Assembly (NCBI GenBank): GCA_963811265.1
Contig: CAWEQS010000022.1
Location: 1 to 64,000 of the forward strand
Source: JAOUJD01 sp963811265
GTDB lineage: Bacteria > Pseudomonadota > Gammaproteobacteria > Burkholderiales > Burkholderiaceae_F
DNA: 64,000 bases
Direction of reading: 5' to 3'
A model generated the notes under the pieces. That model was not told where the DNA came from, searched no databases, and saw nothing but the letters and a program-made list of their open reading frames with translations. Position 1 is the stretch's first letter, and every line of letters begins with the position of its first letter. Below are positions 8,637 to 17,673 of the stretch, one piece after another. A program made the translations under genes and the position numbers.

Positions 8637-9425
8637 ATGGTCCGGTGGCGAAGCGGCTTGCGCTATGCATTCGCGGTTGCGCTGGCAGCAGCGCCACTGC
8701 TCGCGCTGGGGCAGTCGGCTGACAGTGACGACGACCTGGCGGCCAAGGCGACGGACCCGACCGCTCAGCTGATGTCGTTCCAGCTGAGCGACTGGTACAC
8801 GGCCAGTTATCACGGGTTGGACGACACCTCGAACCAGCTGGTATTCCGCGCGGCCCTGCCGTTCGACCTGGGCGGCACGAAGCACATCTTCCGCGTCACG
8901 CAGCCGTACTCGACGTCGGGACCGGCCGGCGGCGGATTGATCGACACGACGCTGTTCGACCTCGTCGTGTTCGATCAGCCGTGGGGACGCTGGGGCGCCG
9001 GTGTCTCCGGGACGATGCCGACCGGTTCGTCGGGCCTGACCACCGACAAGTGGACCGCGGGCCCGGCGATCGGCTTCGTCAACTCGTCGACCAGGCCCGT
9101 CAACTGGGGCCTGTTCATGCAGTCGTTCTTCTCGTTCGCCGGGAAGAGCGGCGCGCCCGACGTCGGCATCATCAATCTTCAGCCGATCTTCAGCTACCAG
9201 CTCGGCGGCGGCCGTTCGCTGTCGCTCGGCAACAGCGCGCTCCTCTACGACACCGAGAAGTCGCGCTGGGCGTCGCTGCTCGCGAGCGTCAACTACGGCC
9301 AGGTCGTGAGTTTCGGCGGCCACAAGTGGCGACCGAACTTCGAGGTCGGCTACGACTTCAAGGACGACCCCGGCAATCCCAAGTGGGTGATCCGGGCGGG
9401 GATCGTCCTGCTGCTGCCGAAGTAG
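8637..9425 (+). CDS. outer-membrane beta-barrel transporter-like protein
   Basis: A 262-residue exported protein with a signal peptide (to about LLALGQS) and alternating amphipathic strands typical of an outer-membrane barrel. It ends in a hydrophobic strand (WVIRAGIVLLLPK). Segments such as FDLVVFDQPWGRWGAG and TDPTAQLMSFQ match the porin-like group sometimes mis-annotated as neuromedin U. It likely forms a channel for a small solute. AAGGGGAA lies about eight bases before the ATG. It follows the Asn-rich gene by 21 bases and precedes the first DUF3604 gene by 46, so it probably belongs to the same transcript. Confidence 0.75.
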   Translation: MVRWRSGLRYAFAVALAAAPLLALGQSADSDDDLAAKATDPTAQLMSFQLSDWYTASYHGLDDTSNQLVFRAALPFDLGGTKHIFRVTQPYSTSGPAGGGLIDTTLFDLVVFDQPWGRWGAGVSGTMPTGSSGLTTDKWTAGPAIGFVNSSTRPVNWGLFMQSFFSFAGKSGAPDVGIINLQPIFSYQLGGGRSLSLGNSALLYDTEKSRWASLLASVNYGQVVSFGGHKWRPNFEVGYDFKDDPGNPKWVIRAGIVLLLPK

Positions 9426-9471
9426 CGGCCGCATCGTCGCACGCCATGAACATTTTCCAAGGACGGCAGAC

Positions 9472-11398
9472 ATGAGCAAGCGTTGGATCGAGAAGGGGAT
9501 TGGCCGGGCGAGCAACGCAAGGCTGTCGCTGGTTGCGCTGGCGGCGGTGATCGCCGTCGCAGGCTGCGGAAAGCAGGCGGACACGACCAGCGCCAAGCCG
9601 CCGGCCCCGGCGCCGGTTGCGGCCGCCGCGACCGCGCCGACGGTCGAGCAGCTCGAAGCGGCGGTTGCAGAGAATCCGTTGAAGGACGCGTACTTCGGCG
9701 AAACCCACGTCCACACCTCGTATTCGCTGGACGCGTACATCGGCGGCGCGCGCATCACTCCGGACGAGGCCTACCGCTTCGCCAAGGGCCAGGACGTCAC
9801 GGTCAACGGACAGAAGCACAACATCGGCCGCCCGCTCGACTTCGTCGCGGTCTCGGACCACGCGGAGTTCATCGGCGAGATGTATTCGACGCAGGTGCCC
9901 GGCGCGAAGGGCGGCGACAACCCGATGCTGGGGGAACTGCGCAATCTCAAGTCGGTCGACGAGCAGCGCGCGTGGTTCCTGAAGTACGTCGTCGAGAACA
10001 ACCGCGGCGACAAGCCCGAGCACCCGCCGTTCTACGCCGGGCCGGAGACCACGCGCAGCGCCTGGAAGGACGTGATCCTCAAGGCGGCTCGCGACCACTA
10101 CCAGCCGGGGCGCTTCACGACGCTTGCGGGCTACGAGTGGACCGCCGCGCCGAAGGGCGGGAACATGCATCGCAACGTCCTCTTTCGCGACATGAACGTG
10201 CCCGACATGCCGTTCTCGGCGCTCGACAGCGCCGACGAGGAGCAGCTCTGGGCGTGGATGGCCGAGCAGGAGAAGAAGGGCGCGAAGCTGCTGGCGATTC
10301 CGCACAACTCGAACGGCAGCAAGGGCCTCATGTTCGAGCCGGTGGACAACGCCGGCAAACCGCTGACGGCTGAATATGCGCGGAACCGCAGTCACTTCGA
10401 GCCTCTGATCGAGATGATGCAGATCAAGGGCAACTCGGAGGTGCACCGCAAGTTCTGGCCGACGGACGAATTCGCCGATTTCGAGAACGCCGACAGCGTC
10501 GGATCGTTCAGCGGCCGCGCCTTCAAGAAGGAGTACTTCGTCCGCTCGGCCGTGATCAAGGGTCTCGACTATCAGTCGAAGCTGGGTGCGAATCCGTTCC
10601 GGTACGGTTTCACCGGGGGCACCGACAATCACAACGGTCTGCCCTCGGACGTCGCCGAGAACGACTACATCGGCAGCCACGGTCCCGCGGACGGCACGCT
10701 GCAGGCGAGGCGCGACGGCGAGATCGACGGCTGGATCAAGTCGCAGGAATCGAATCCCGGCTCCGTCGCCGGCGTGTGGGCGGCGAAGAACACGCGCGGC
10801 GCGATCTGGGATGCCATGAGCGCCCGCGAGTCCTTTGTGACGTCCGGGCCGCGCATCAAGCCGCGCATCTTCTGCGGCGCCGGGCTTCCGCCCGGGCCGG
10901 CCGACGCGCGCACTTTGGTCGAGCAGGGCTACAAGAGCGGCGTCCCGATGGGTGGCGTCCTGTCCGCAAGCACCGTGGCGCCGACCTGCACCGTGTACGC
11001 CAGCAAGGATCCACAGGGCGCGAACCTCGACCGGATCCAGATCGTCAAGGGCTGGGTCGACGCCAAGGGTGAGCCGCACGACAAGGTGTATCGACGTCGC
11101 CTGGAGCGGCCAGCGCAAGAAGGGTGCGAATGGCAAGCTGCCCGCCGTCGGCAGCACCGTGGACCTGAAGAAGGCCACGTACACCAACGACATCGGAGCC
11201 GCTGAACTGATGGGTTCGTGGACCGACCCCGAGTTCGATCCGAAGCGCCCGACGCTGTACTACGTTCGCGTGCTCGAGATTCCGACGCCGCGCTGGACGA
11301 CCTACGACGCGGTCAGGAACAACCTTCCGCTGCTGAAGGACGTCCCGGCCACGATCCAGGAACGCGCCTGGACGTCGCCGATCTGGTACACGCCCTGA
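9472..11398 (+). CDS. DUF3604 lipoprotein, PHP-like (paralog 1; one frameshift)
   Basis: A DUF3604 protein of about 642 residues. The N-terminus is a lipoprotein signal with lipobox VAGC, so it should be anchored to a membrane on the periplasmic side. Metal-type motifs resemble PHP phosphoesterases: ETHVHTSYS (H79, H81), AVSDHAEFIGEM, AGYEWTA, LLAIPHNSNGSKGLMF and GGTDNHNG. A one-base insertion near 11090 breaks the frame; the downstream frame restores VAWSGQRKKGANGK through to IQERAWTSPIWYTP, matching both paralogs, so I treat it as one gene. Family function is undetermined; hydrolysis of a phospho- or sulfo-ester is inference from the motifs. AAGGACGG precedes the ATG. It is followed 16 bases later by an outer-membrane transporter gene. 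Confidence 0.85.
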
Positions 11399-11414
11399 GA
11401 ACGAAAGAAATCAC

Positions 11415-12392
11415 ATGAAGAAGACAAGACAATCGGCGTCGACGTGCCGGCGGCTCGCGGCGATCGCGGGGGCCGTCGTGTTCGCCATGCCGCCCGCGGC
11501 GACCGCGGGCGAAGGCGGCGTCACCCACGTGATCCCTGGCGCGATGGCCACGCTGATAGACAACTCGCCGAGCGCGCCCGGGATGCTCGTGAAGCCGATG
11601 TACATGCACTACAACGGCAGCGTGTCGGCGCAGATCCCCACCGCGGTTGGCCTGGCCGGCAACGTCGAGGCGACATCGAATACGTTCGCGGTGATCGGCG
11701 GCTACACCTTCGGAGAGAAGGTGCTCGGTGCGAGCTACACGGTGATCGCGGCGCTGCCGTACACGTCGCTCGACATCAGCGGCGACGTGACAGCCCCGAA
11801 CGGCGCCAAGGTGAGGCGAGGGAACAAGGTTTCGGGCTTCGGCGACATCACCGTGATTCCGGCCATGCTGGCGTGGAAGGAACCCGAAAGCCACTGGCAG
11901 TTCAACTTCGTCCTGCCGATCTATGCCCCGACCGGCAGCTACGAGCTGGGGCGCCTCGGCAACACGGGCCTGAACTACTGGACCGTGGACCCCATCTTCG
12001 GTGTCGTCTACAGCAATCCGAAGAGCGGCTTCAACGCGCTGCTGCATTCCGGCCTGGCGTTCAACTCCGAGAACCCGGACACGAACTACAAGAGCGGCAA
12101 CCTGCTGCACTTCGACGGCGCGGTCCAGCAGATCCTGCCGGTGGGCAGCGGCCTGATGACGCTTGGCCTCGAGGCGTTCTACTTCACGCAGGTGAGCTGC
12201 GACAGCGGCGCCGGCGCCACGCTCGGCTGCTTCAAGGGCAAGACGGCCGGGCTGGGGCCGGCGATCGGCTACATCCAGCCGCTCAGCAAGACCGAGTCGC
12301 TGGTGGTCGAGCTCAAGTGGCTGACGGAGACCACCACCGAAAAGCGGCTCGAGGGCGACTACCTCTGGTTGAAGGCCGTCTACAAGTTCTGA
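11415..12392 (+). CDS. SphA/MetA-type outer-membrane transporter
   Basis: A 325-residue exported barrel protein of the phenol-degradation MetA / SphA group, which associates with uptake of organic substrates. The signal peptide ends near PAATAGE. The body contains GGVTHVIPGAMATL, SYTVIAALPYTSLDI, YAPTGSYELGRLGNTGLNYW and a terminal aromatic strand DYLWLKAVYKF typical of outer-membrane barrels. It lies directly behind the first DUF3604 gene (16 bases) and before aqpZ, suggesting it delivers a substrate to, or removes a product of, the DUF3604 enzymes; that link is inference. Confidence 0.8.
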   Translation: MKKTRQSASTCRRLAAIAGAVVFAMPPAATAGEGGVTHVIPGAMATLIDNSPSAPGMLVKPMYMHYNGSVSAQIPTAVGLAGNVEATSNTFAVIGGYTFGEKVLGASYTVIAALPYTSLDISGDVTAPNGAKVRRGNKVSGFGDITVIPAMLAWKEPESHWQFNFVLPIYAPTGSYELGRLGNTGLNYWTVDPIFGVVYSNPKSGFNALLHSGLAFNSENPDTNYKSGNLLHFDGAVQQILPVGSGLMTLGLEAFYFTQVSCDSGAGATLGCFKGKTAGLGPAIGYIQPLSKTESLVVELKWLTETTTEKRLEGDYLWLKAVYKF

Positions 12393-12460
12393 GTCGCGCA
12401 GTCCACGAGCGACGCGCGTGAAAGCAAGCCGACCTTTTTTGCAGTCTGGAGAGCTGACGA

Positions 12461-13153
12461 ATGACACCCAAACTCGCCGCTGAATTCCTCGGCACTTTCT
12501 GGCTCGTTCTCGGCGGCTGCGGCAGCGCGGTGCTGGCGGCCGCGTTCCCTGAACTCGGCATCGGCTTCGTCGGCGTGTCGCTGGCGTTCGGCCTGACGGT
12601 GCTGACCGGCGCCTATGCGCTCGGCCCGATCTCCGGGGGCCACTTCAACCCGGCGGTGTCGGTCGGGCTCTGGGCCGGCGGGCGCTTCCCGGCCGCGCAA
12701 CTCCTCCCGTACATCGTGGCGCAGGTGATCGGCGCCGTCGTCGCGGCCGGCGTGCTCTACCTGATCGCCAGCGGCAAGGCCGGCTTCGACCTGAAGGGCG
12801 GCTTCGCGTCGAACGGGTTCGGCGAGCACTCGCCGGGCAAGTACAGCTTCGGCTCGGCGGCGATCACCGAGGTGGTCATGACCTTCATGTTCCTGATCGT
12901 CATCCTCGGCGTCACGCACAAGCGCGCGTCTCCTGGCTTCGCCGGCCTCGCGATCGGCCTGGCGCTGACCTTGATCCACCTGATCAGCATCCCGGTGACG
13001 AACACGTCGGTGAACCCGGCGCGCAGCACCGGCCCCGCGCTGTTCGTCGGCGGCTGGGCGATCGAGCAGCTGTGGCTGTTCTGGGTGGCGCCGATGGCCG
13101 GCGCCCTCGTTGCCGGGTTCTTTTCGCGTGCGGTATTCGATCCCGCGGAGTAG
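12461..13153 (+). CDS. aqpZ: aquaporin Z
   Basis: A 230-residue inner-membrane water channel with six membrane helices and both half-helix NPA motifs (GGHFNPAVS near residue 66, TNTSVNPARS near residue 187). The arginine after the second NPA, part of the selectivity filter, is present. Length matches bacterial AqpZ (about 230). GGAGAG precedes the ATG by eight bases. It is the only familiar gene in the plus-strand island, which suggests osmotic or small-solute flux accompanies the neighbouring envelope proteins. Confidence 0.95.
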   Translation: MTPKLAAEFLGTFWLVLGGCGSAVLAAAFPELGIGFVGVSLAFGLTVLTGAYALGPISGGHFNPAVSVGLWAGGRFPAAQLLPYIVAQVIGAVVAAGVLYLIASGKAGFDLKGGFASNGFGEHSPGKYSFGSAAITEVVMTFMFLIVILGVTHKRASPGFAGLAIGLALTLIHLISIPVTNTSVNPARSTGPALFVGGWAIEQLWLFWVAPMAGALVAGFFSRAVFDPAE

Positions 13154-13188
13154 CCGCGAGTCGGTCGACATTCAAAGGAGAAGTGGAA

Positions 13189-13473
13189 ATGAAGAAGTCT
13201 GCATTGACCGCATTGACGATCGCACTGGGAATGTGCGCGCAACTCGCCTTTGCCGGTCCGCTCGACCCCGAGTGCACTCCAGAAAAGGCGGCAAAGAGCG
13301 CAGCCACCAAGGCCACGGTCGGCGTTGGCGGACGCTGCGATGCGAAGGAGACCGCGGCGGACTCGGCCAAGCGCACCGCCGGCGTTGACGACAAGGGGCG
13401 GGGCGACAAGCGCAAGGATGACGACAAGCCCGCAGACGCAGCCAAGGACACGGTGAAGAAGGCCGCCAAGTGA
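13189..13473 (+). CDS. small charged exported protein
   Basis: A 94-residue protein with a clean signal peptide (MKKSALTALTIALGMCAQLAFA) and a strongly charged mature part rich in Lys, Asp and Ala (GDKRKDDDKP, KDTVKKAAK). It contains two mature cysteines (PECTP and GGRCDAK) that could form a disulfide. I recognise no family. A strong AAAGGAG lies before the ATG at 13189. A GC-rich hairpin follows the stop. It is likely periplasmic. Confidence 0.7.
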   Translation: MKKSALTALTIALGMCAQLAFAGPLDPECTPEKAAKSAATKATVGVGGRCDAKETAADSAKRTAGVDDKGRGDKRKDDDKPADAAKDTVKKAAK

Positions 13474-13484
13474 TCGGCGAACAG

Positions 13485-13510
13485 GTCCGCGCGCGAGCGT
13501 GTGCGCGGGC
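13485..13510 (+). terminator. possible terminator hairpin
   Basis: GTCCGCGCGC and GTGCGCGGGC can pair over ten positions (with G-T wobbles) around a six-base loop, a few bases after the small exported protein. The following T-run is short and distant (about 10 bases on), so termination efficiency is doubtful. Confidence 0.35.
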
Positions 13511-13551
13511 CTCGCGGGCTTTCTGAGCGGCAGCTGATCAAATGAGAATGC

Positions 13552-13574
13552 CCACCGAACGTAACGGTCGGTGG
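13552..13574. promoter_or_regulatory. inverted repeat upstream of second DUF3604 gene
   Basis: A 7-bp perfect inverted repeat, CCACCGA...TCGGTGG, with a nine-base spacer centres about 34 bases before the GTG start at 13597. It has no T-run, so it reads better as an operator or mRNA leader hairpin than a terminator. The binding protein is unknown; the Crp-like factor at 6382 is one candidate. Confidence 0.35.
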
Positions 13575-13596
13575 CAGCGGAAACGGGGAGAGTGAC

Positions 13597-15615
13597 GTGT
13601 CACGCAAAACGAATCGAGTTGCACTGCTTGCGGTCTCGGCGAGCGCGATCCTGGTGGCGTCCCTGGTCGGACCGGGTCGTGCCCCGGCGCAGAGCCCGGC
13701 AGCTACCGCGCGCACCGATGAGCCCGAGGTCGTCATCAAGGGCATGATCGACGACGATTACGAGGCGCATCCGAAGGGCTCCGCCGGGCCGGCCGGCGTG
13801 ACGGCGAAGAGCTACTCGCCGTATGCCGCGCGCAAGTATCCGACGCGCGCGTACTTCGGGGACACCCACAACCACACCACCAACTCCGGCGATGCCTTCA
13901 TGGCCGGCGACCGCCTGACGCCGGAGCAGGCGTTTCGCTTTGCACGCGGCGAGGAGGTGGTCTCGTCGACCGGCGTGCCGGTCAGGTTGTCCCGGCCCCT
14001 CGACTTCCTGGTCGTCGCGGACCACGCGGAGGGACTTGGGGTCATCACGCAACTGTATGAGGGCAACCCGGCGCTGACTTCCGATCCGACGCTCGCCGGC
14101 TGGAACAAGGCGATGAAGGCGGGAGGAGAGGAGGCCGCCAAGGCGCAGGGCGAACTCACCAAGGCGCAGGCCATGGGTACGCTGCCCGCGCCGGTCAAGG
14201 ATCCCAAGGTCGTGGTGCCGATCATGAAGTCGGTCTGGCAGCAGTACACGGCCACCGCGGAGAAGTTCAACGAGCCCGGGCGCTTCACCGCGATGATCGG
14301 CTTCGAGTGGACCTCGGTGCCGGGCGGCAACAACCTGCACCGCAACGTGATGTTCCGCGACGGCAAGGACAAGGCCGACCAGATCCTGCCGTTCTCGGCC
14401 TGGCAGAGCGAGGACCCGGAGAAGCTCTGGGCCTGGATGGATGCGTACGAGAAGAAGACCGGCGGCAAGCTGCTCGCGATCGCGCACAACGCGAACCTCT
14501 CGAACGGCCGGATGTTCGAACTGGTCGACTTCGCCGGCAAGCCGCTCTCGAAGGACTACGCCGAGCGTCGCGCGCGCTTCGACGTTCTGCAGGAGATCGT
14601 GCAGACCAAGGGCGCCAGCGAGACGCATCCGCTGCTCGCGCCGAACGATGAGTTTGCGAACTTCGGCACCGCCGGCTGGGAGTACGGCAACCTGACGCTC
14701 ACTGACAAGCCGCTGTCGCGCGAGATGATGCCCACCAACTACACGCGCGCCGGCCTGATGCGGGGTCTGGAACAGGAAGGGAAGCTCGGCGTCAACCCGT
14801 TCAAGTTCGGCGTGGTGGGTTCGACCGACGTGCACAACTCCCTCACGGCGATCGAGGAAGACAACTTCTTCGGCAAGATGCCGATCCAGGAGCCCTCGCC
14901 GGACCGCTGGGAGCACGTTTCCAAGGAAGGCTTCGGCAAGACGCGCTACACGTGGCATTACATGGCGGCGGGCTACGCCGCGGTGTGGGCGACCGAGAAC
15001 ACGCGCGAAGCGCTGTGGGACGCGATGAAGCGCAAGGAGGTCTATGGCACCTCCGGCACGCGCATGACCGTTCGCTTCTTCGGCGGGTACGACTACACGA
15101 CCGATGACGCGAAGTCGCGCTACCTGGCCGAGGCCGGCTACGCCAAGGGTGTGCCGATGGGCGGCGACCTCGCGGCAGCAAAGGCCGGCAAGGCGCCGAC
15201 GTTCCTCGTCGCCGCGATGAAGGACCCGGTCGGCGCCAATCTCGATCGCATCCAGGTCGTCAAGGGCTGGGTCGACGCATCCGGCAAGGCGCAGGAGAAG
15301 ATCTACGACGTCGTGTGGTCAGGCAACCGCAAGCCGGGCAAGAACGGCAAGCTGCCGCCGGTGGGCGATACGGTCGACGTCGCGAAGGCCACGTGGACCA
15401 ACACGATCGGCGCTCCGGAACTGGCGGCCGTGTGGAAGGACCCGGACTTCAAGCCGTCGCAGCGGGCGTTCTACTACGCGCGGGTGATCGAGATCCCGAC
15501 GCCGCGCTGGACGGCGTACGACCAGCTGCGCTTCGGCGTGAAGATGTCGAAGGACGTTCCGATGAAGCACCAGGAGCGCGGCTGGACCTCGCCGATCTGG
15601 TACTCGCCGTCGTGA
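13597..15615 (+). CDS. DUF3604 exported protein, PHP-like (paralog 2)
   Basis: A 672-residue intact DUF3604 protein. It has a Sec signal (to about RAPAQS) rather than the lipobox of paralog 1. Motifs in order: DTHNHTTNSGDAF (H91, H93), LVVADHAEGLG, MIGFEWTSVPGGNNLHRNV, LLAIAHNANLSNGRMF, VGSTDVHNS, YAAVWATENTREALWDAM, and the C-terminal RGWTSPIWYSPS. These histidine/aspartate motifs are those expected of a PHP-type multi-metal site; the substrate is unknown. The start is GTG with GGGGAG seven bases upstream. It is followed 16 bases later by a membrane protein gene, suggesting co-transcription. Confidence 0.9.
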   Translation: MSRKTNRVALLAVSASAILVASLVGPGRAPAQSPAATARTDEPEVVIKGMIDDDYEAHPKGSAGPAGVTAKSYSPYAARKYPTRAYFGDTHNHTTNSGDAFMAGDRLTPEQAFRFARGEEVVSSTGVPVRLSRPLDFLVVADHAEGLGVITQLYEGNPALTSDPTLAGWNKAMKAGGEEAAKAQGELTKAQAMGTLPAPVKDPKVVVPIMKSVWQQYTATAEKFNEPGRFTAMIGFEWTSVPGGNNLHRNVMFRDGKDKADQILPFSAWQSEDPEKLWAWMDAYEKKTGGKLLAIAHNANLSNGRMFELVDFAGKPLSKDYAERRARFDVLQEIVQTKGASETHPLLAPNDEFANFGTAGWEYGNLTLTDKPLSREMMPTNYTRAGLMRGLEQEGKLGVNPFKFGVVGSTDVHNSLTAIEEDNFFGKMPIQEPSPDRWEHVSKEGFGKTRYTWHYMAAGYAAVWATENTREALWDAMKRKEVYGTSGTRMTVRFFGGYDYTTDDAKSRYLAEAGYAKGVPMGGDLAAAKAGKAPTFLVAAMKDPVGANLDRIQVVKGWVDASGKAQEKIYDVVWSGNRKPGKNGKLPPVGDTVDVAKATWTNTIGAPELAAVWKDPDFKPSQRAFYYARVIEIPTPRWTAYDQLRFGVKMSKDVPMKHQERGWTSPIWYSPS

Positions 15616-15631
15616 CGGCAGGAGCGGCGCT

Positions 15632-16829
15632 TTGAACACCGTAAGCACTCCCACCCTCGGCACCACCGTCGACTTTTCGCTGGTGCGCGGCGACCTGCTG
15701 TTTCGCCTGCAGCGGAGCATCGGACTGATTCCGGCGGACGGTCTCGGCCTCGTGCGCCGAGCGCTGTTCTGGTCGCTGCTGGGCTGGCTGCCGGTGGCGC
15801 TGTGGGCGCTCTACATCGACCGGGCACTGCCCGGTGGATTTCCCGAGCCCCTGCTGGCGCACTATGGCATCCACGCGCGGCTGCTGGTGGCGGTGCCGCT
15901 GCTGATCCTCGCGGAAGGGCCGGCCAACGCGCTCGTGGAACGGATGCTGCGTCACTTGGTCGAGTCCGGCATCGTTCCCGTCGCGCAGCGCGCCTGGTTC
16001 GACGCCGCGGTCCGTCAGCGCCGTGCGCATGCGCGACGCCACCTTGCCCTGGGTGGCGATCGCGGCCAGCGTGATCGCGATCGTCACGATCTCCGAGGTG
16101 GTCGTTCCATCCGCACGAGGTCGACTGGGCGCAGTCCGGGCCCGGCCGGGCAGGGCGCCGGGCTTCGGCGGGCTCTGGTACCTGTACGTGGGCCGCTCGA
16201 TCTTCTTCACGCTGGTGTTCGGGTGGCTCTGGCGCATCGTGCTGGTGGCGGTCCTGATGTGGCGCGTGGCGCGACTCGAGCTCTCGCTCGTGCCCGACGC
16301 ACCCCGATCGCGCGGCAGGGCTGGGCTTCCTGGAGCGATTGCCCGGAGTCTTCGCGCCGCTCGCGCTCGCGGTCGGCTGCGTCCTCGCGTCGCGCTGGGC
16401 GCACGACGCCGTCTACCACGGGCTGTCGCTGCCGTCGCTGAGGGTGGAGATGATCGGGTTCGTCGTGCTGTGCGTGGTCGTCTTCGCGCTGCCGCTTGTT
16501 CGCGTTCCACGCGTCCGCTGAAGCGGGCGAAGAAGCAGGCGCTGCTCGACTACGGCGAACTGGTCGGGCGCCACGGCCGGCTGGTGCACAAGCGCTGGAT
16601 CGAAGGCCGGGAAGTGGGCCAGCCCCCGATCCTCGAGGCGCCCGAACTCGGTCCGGTCGCGGACACCGCCGCGATGTACGACGCGGTCAGGTCGATGCGC
16701 TCGGTGCCGCTGGGCAAGAACTCCGTGCTGCCCGTCGCGCTGGCCGCCGCGCTGCCGATCATCGCCGTGCTCGCGCTGCAGCTGCCGGTCAAGCAACTGC
16801 TGCTCACGCTGCTGAAGGCGGTCTTGTGA
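15632..16829 (+). CDS. polytopic membrane protein (several frameshifts)
   Basis: Reading across frames gives an inner-membrane protein of about 400 residues with six or more hydrophobic helices: FWSLLGWLPVALWALYID, LLVAVPLLILAEGPANALVE, LPWVAIAASVIAIVTISEV, FFTLVFGWLWRIVLVAVLMW, FAPLALAVGCVLASRW, MIGFVVLCVVVFALPLV, and a final VALAAALPIIAVLALQLPV. Frame changes fall near 16010, 16300 and 16505, with a probable compensating pair near 16100-16165. I recognise no characterised family. The start is TTG at 15632 with GGAGCGG upstream. Its position between two DUF3604 genes suggests a partner role. Whether it is a pseudogene or misread sequence cannot be decided here. Confidence 0.6.
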
Positions 16830-16960
16830 GCGAGATCGGCAGCCGTTGACCGCGCGCGGCGCGTTGCTGACCTTTGCGAGCATGCCCTAGACTTGCGGCC
16901 CAGCGGGACCCGGTCGGGTGGTGCCTGTCATCCGCCGCGGAGAAGTCAGGAAGGAATTGC

Positions 16961-17617
16961 ATGAAACGCAGGAAGCTCGCGACGCGGGCGCTGCCAGCTG
17001 TGCTTCTCCTCGCAACCCTGCTTGCGAGCGCGCCTGCGGTGCATGCTTGCGGACTCGAAAGCCCGTCGAGCGTCAACGTCGGGCTGCTCAACCTTGCGTA
17101 CCCGAATGCCTTGCACGTGCGCACTGCGATCTGGATCGCACAACGCGACGGCCTGCTTGCGCCCTTCGACGCGGCGGCCATGGTCGACCCGCAGTCGCCG
17201 GACTTCGTGCTGCGGCAGATGTCCGTGTTGCGCGAGATCCGGGGCCAGTTCGTGGCGCTGAAGGCCGACATGGATGCGGGCGGCGCGCGCGCGGTGCCGT
17301 CGTTTTCCGTCGTGCTGCTCGGGATCGTGCTGTGGACGCGTTTCGAAGCAGGGGACGCGGCGCTGAACATGACGGTTCACGCGCCGGGTCCGGGGAGCGA
17401 GGATGTGGTCATCGTGACCGACGCGCCGGTGATCGCGGCGCTCGCGGCCGGCCGACTCACGCCGGCCGAAGCGCGTCGTCGCGGCTTGATGAGGGCGTAC
17501 GGCACAGCGCAGGGCGTGCAGAGCGTCGAGCGGTTCTGGGACGGCGTTGCATCCGTGAAGGGCGCAGCGGCGGAACGGTTTGTGGCAACAACGACAGATC
17601 GGATGCAGACAGATTGA
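16961..17617 (+). CDS. exported protein of unknown function
   Basis: A 218-residue protein with a signal peptide (ALPAVLLLATLLASAPAVHA) followed immediately by a cysteine (ACGLESPSSVNVG). This could be a mature-chain cysteine; the lipobox is not canonical. The segments LNLAYPNALHVRTAIWIAQR and NMTVHAPGPGSEDVVIVTD recur in exported proteins found beside DUF3604 genes, but I know no function. AGGAAGGAA precedes the ATG at 16961. It is followed by the third DUF3604 gene after 56 bases, so probably shares its transcript. Confidence 0.7.
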   Translation: MKRRKLATRALPAVLLLATLLASAPAVHACGLESPSSVNVGLLNLAYPNALHVRTAIWIAQRDGLLAPFDAAAMVDPQSPDFVLRQMSVLREIRGQFVALKADMDAGGARAVPSFSVVLLGIVLWTRFEAGDAALNMTVHAPGPGSEDVVIVTDAPVIAALAAGRLTPAEARRRGLMRAYGTAQGVQSVERFWDGVASVKGAAAERFVATTTDRMQTD

Positions 17618-17673
17618 GCTTTCCGGTCAACACCATGCGAACAGGGCGCCAACAGCCTATCAAGGGGAACAGC

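Noticed and set aside
9358..11193. 611-codon open frame on the minus strand
   Set aside because: It is antisense to the first DUF3604 gene, with Arg/Leu/Val-rich composition and no domain.
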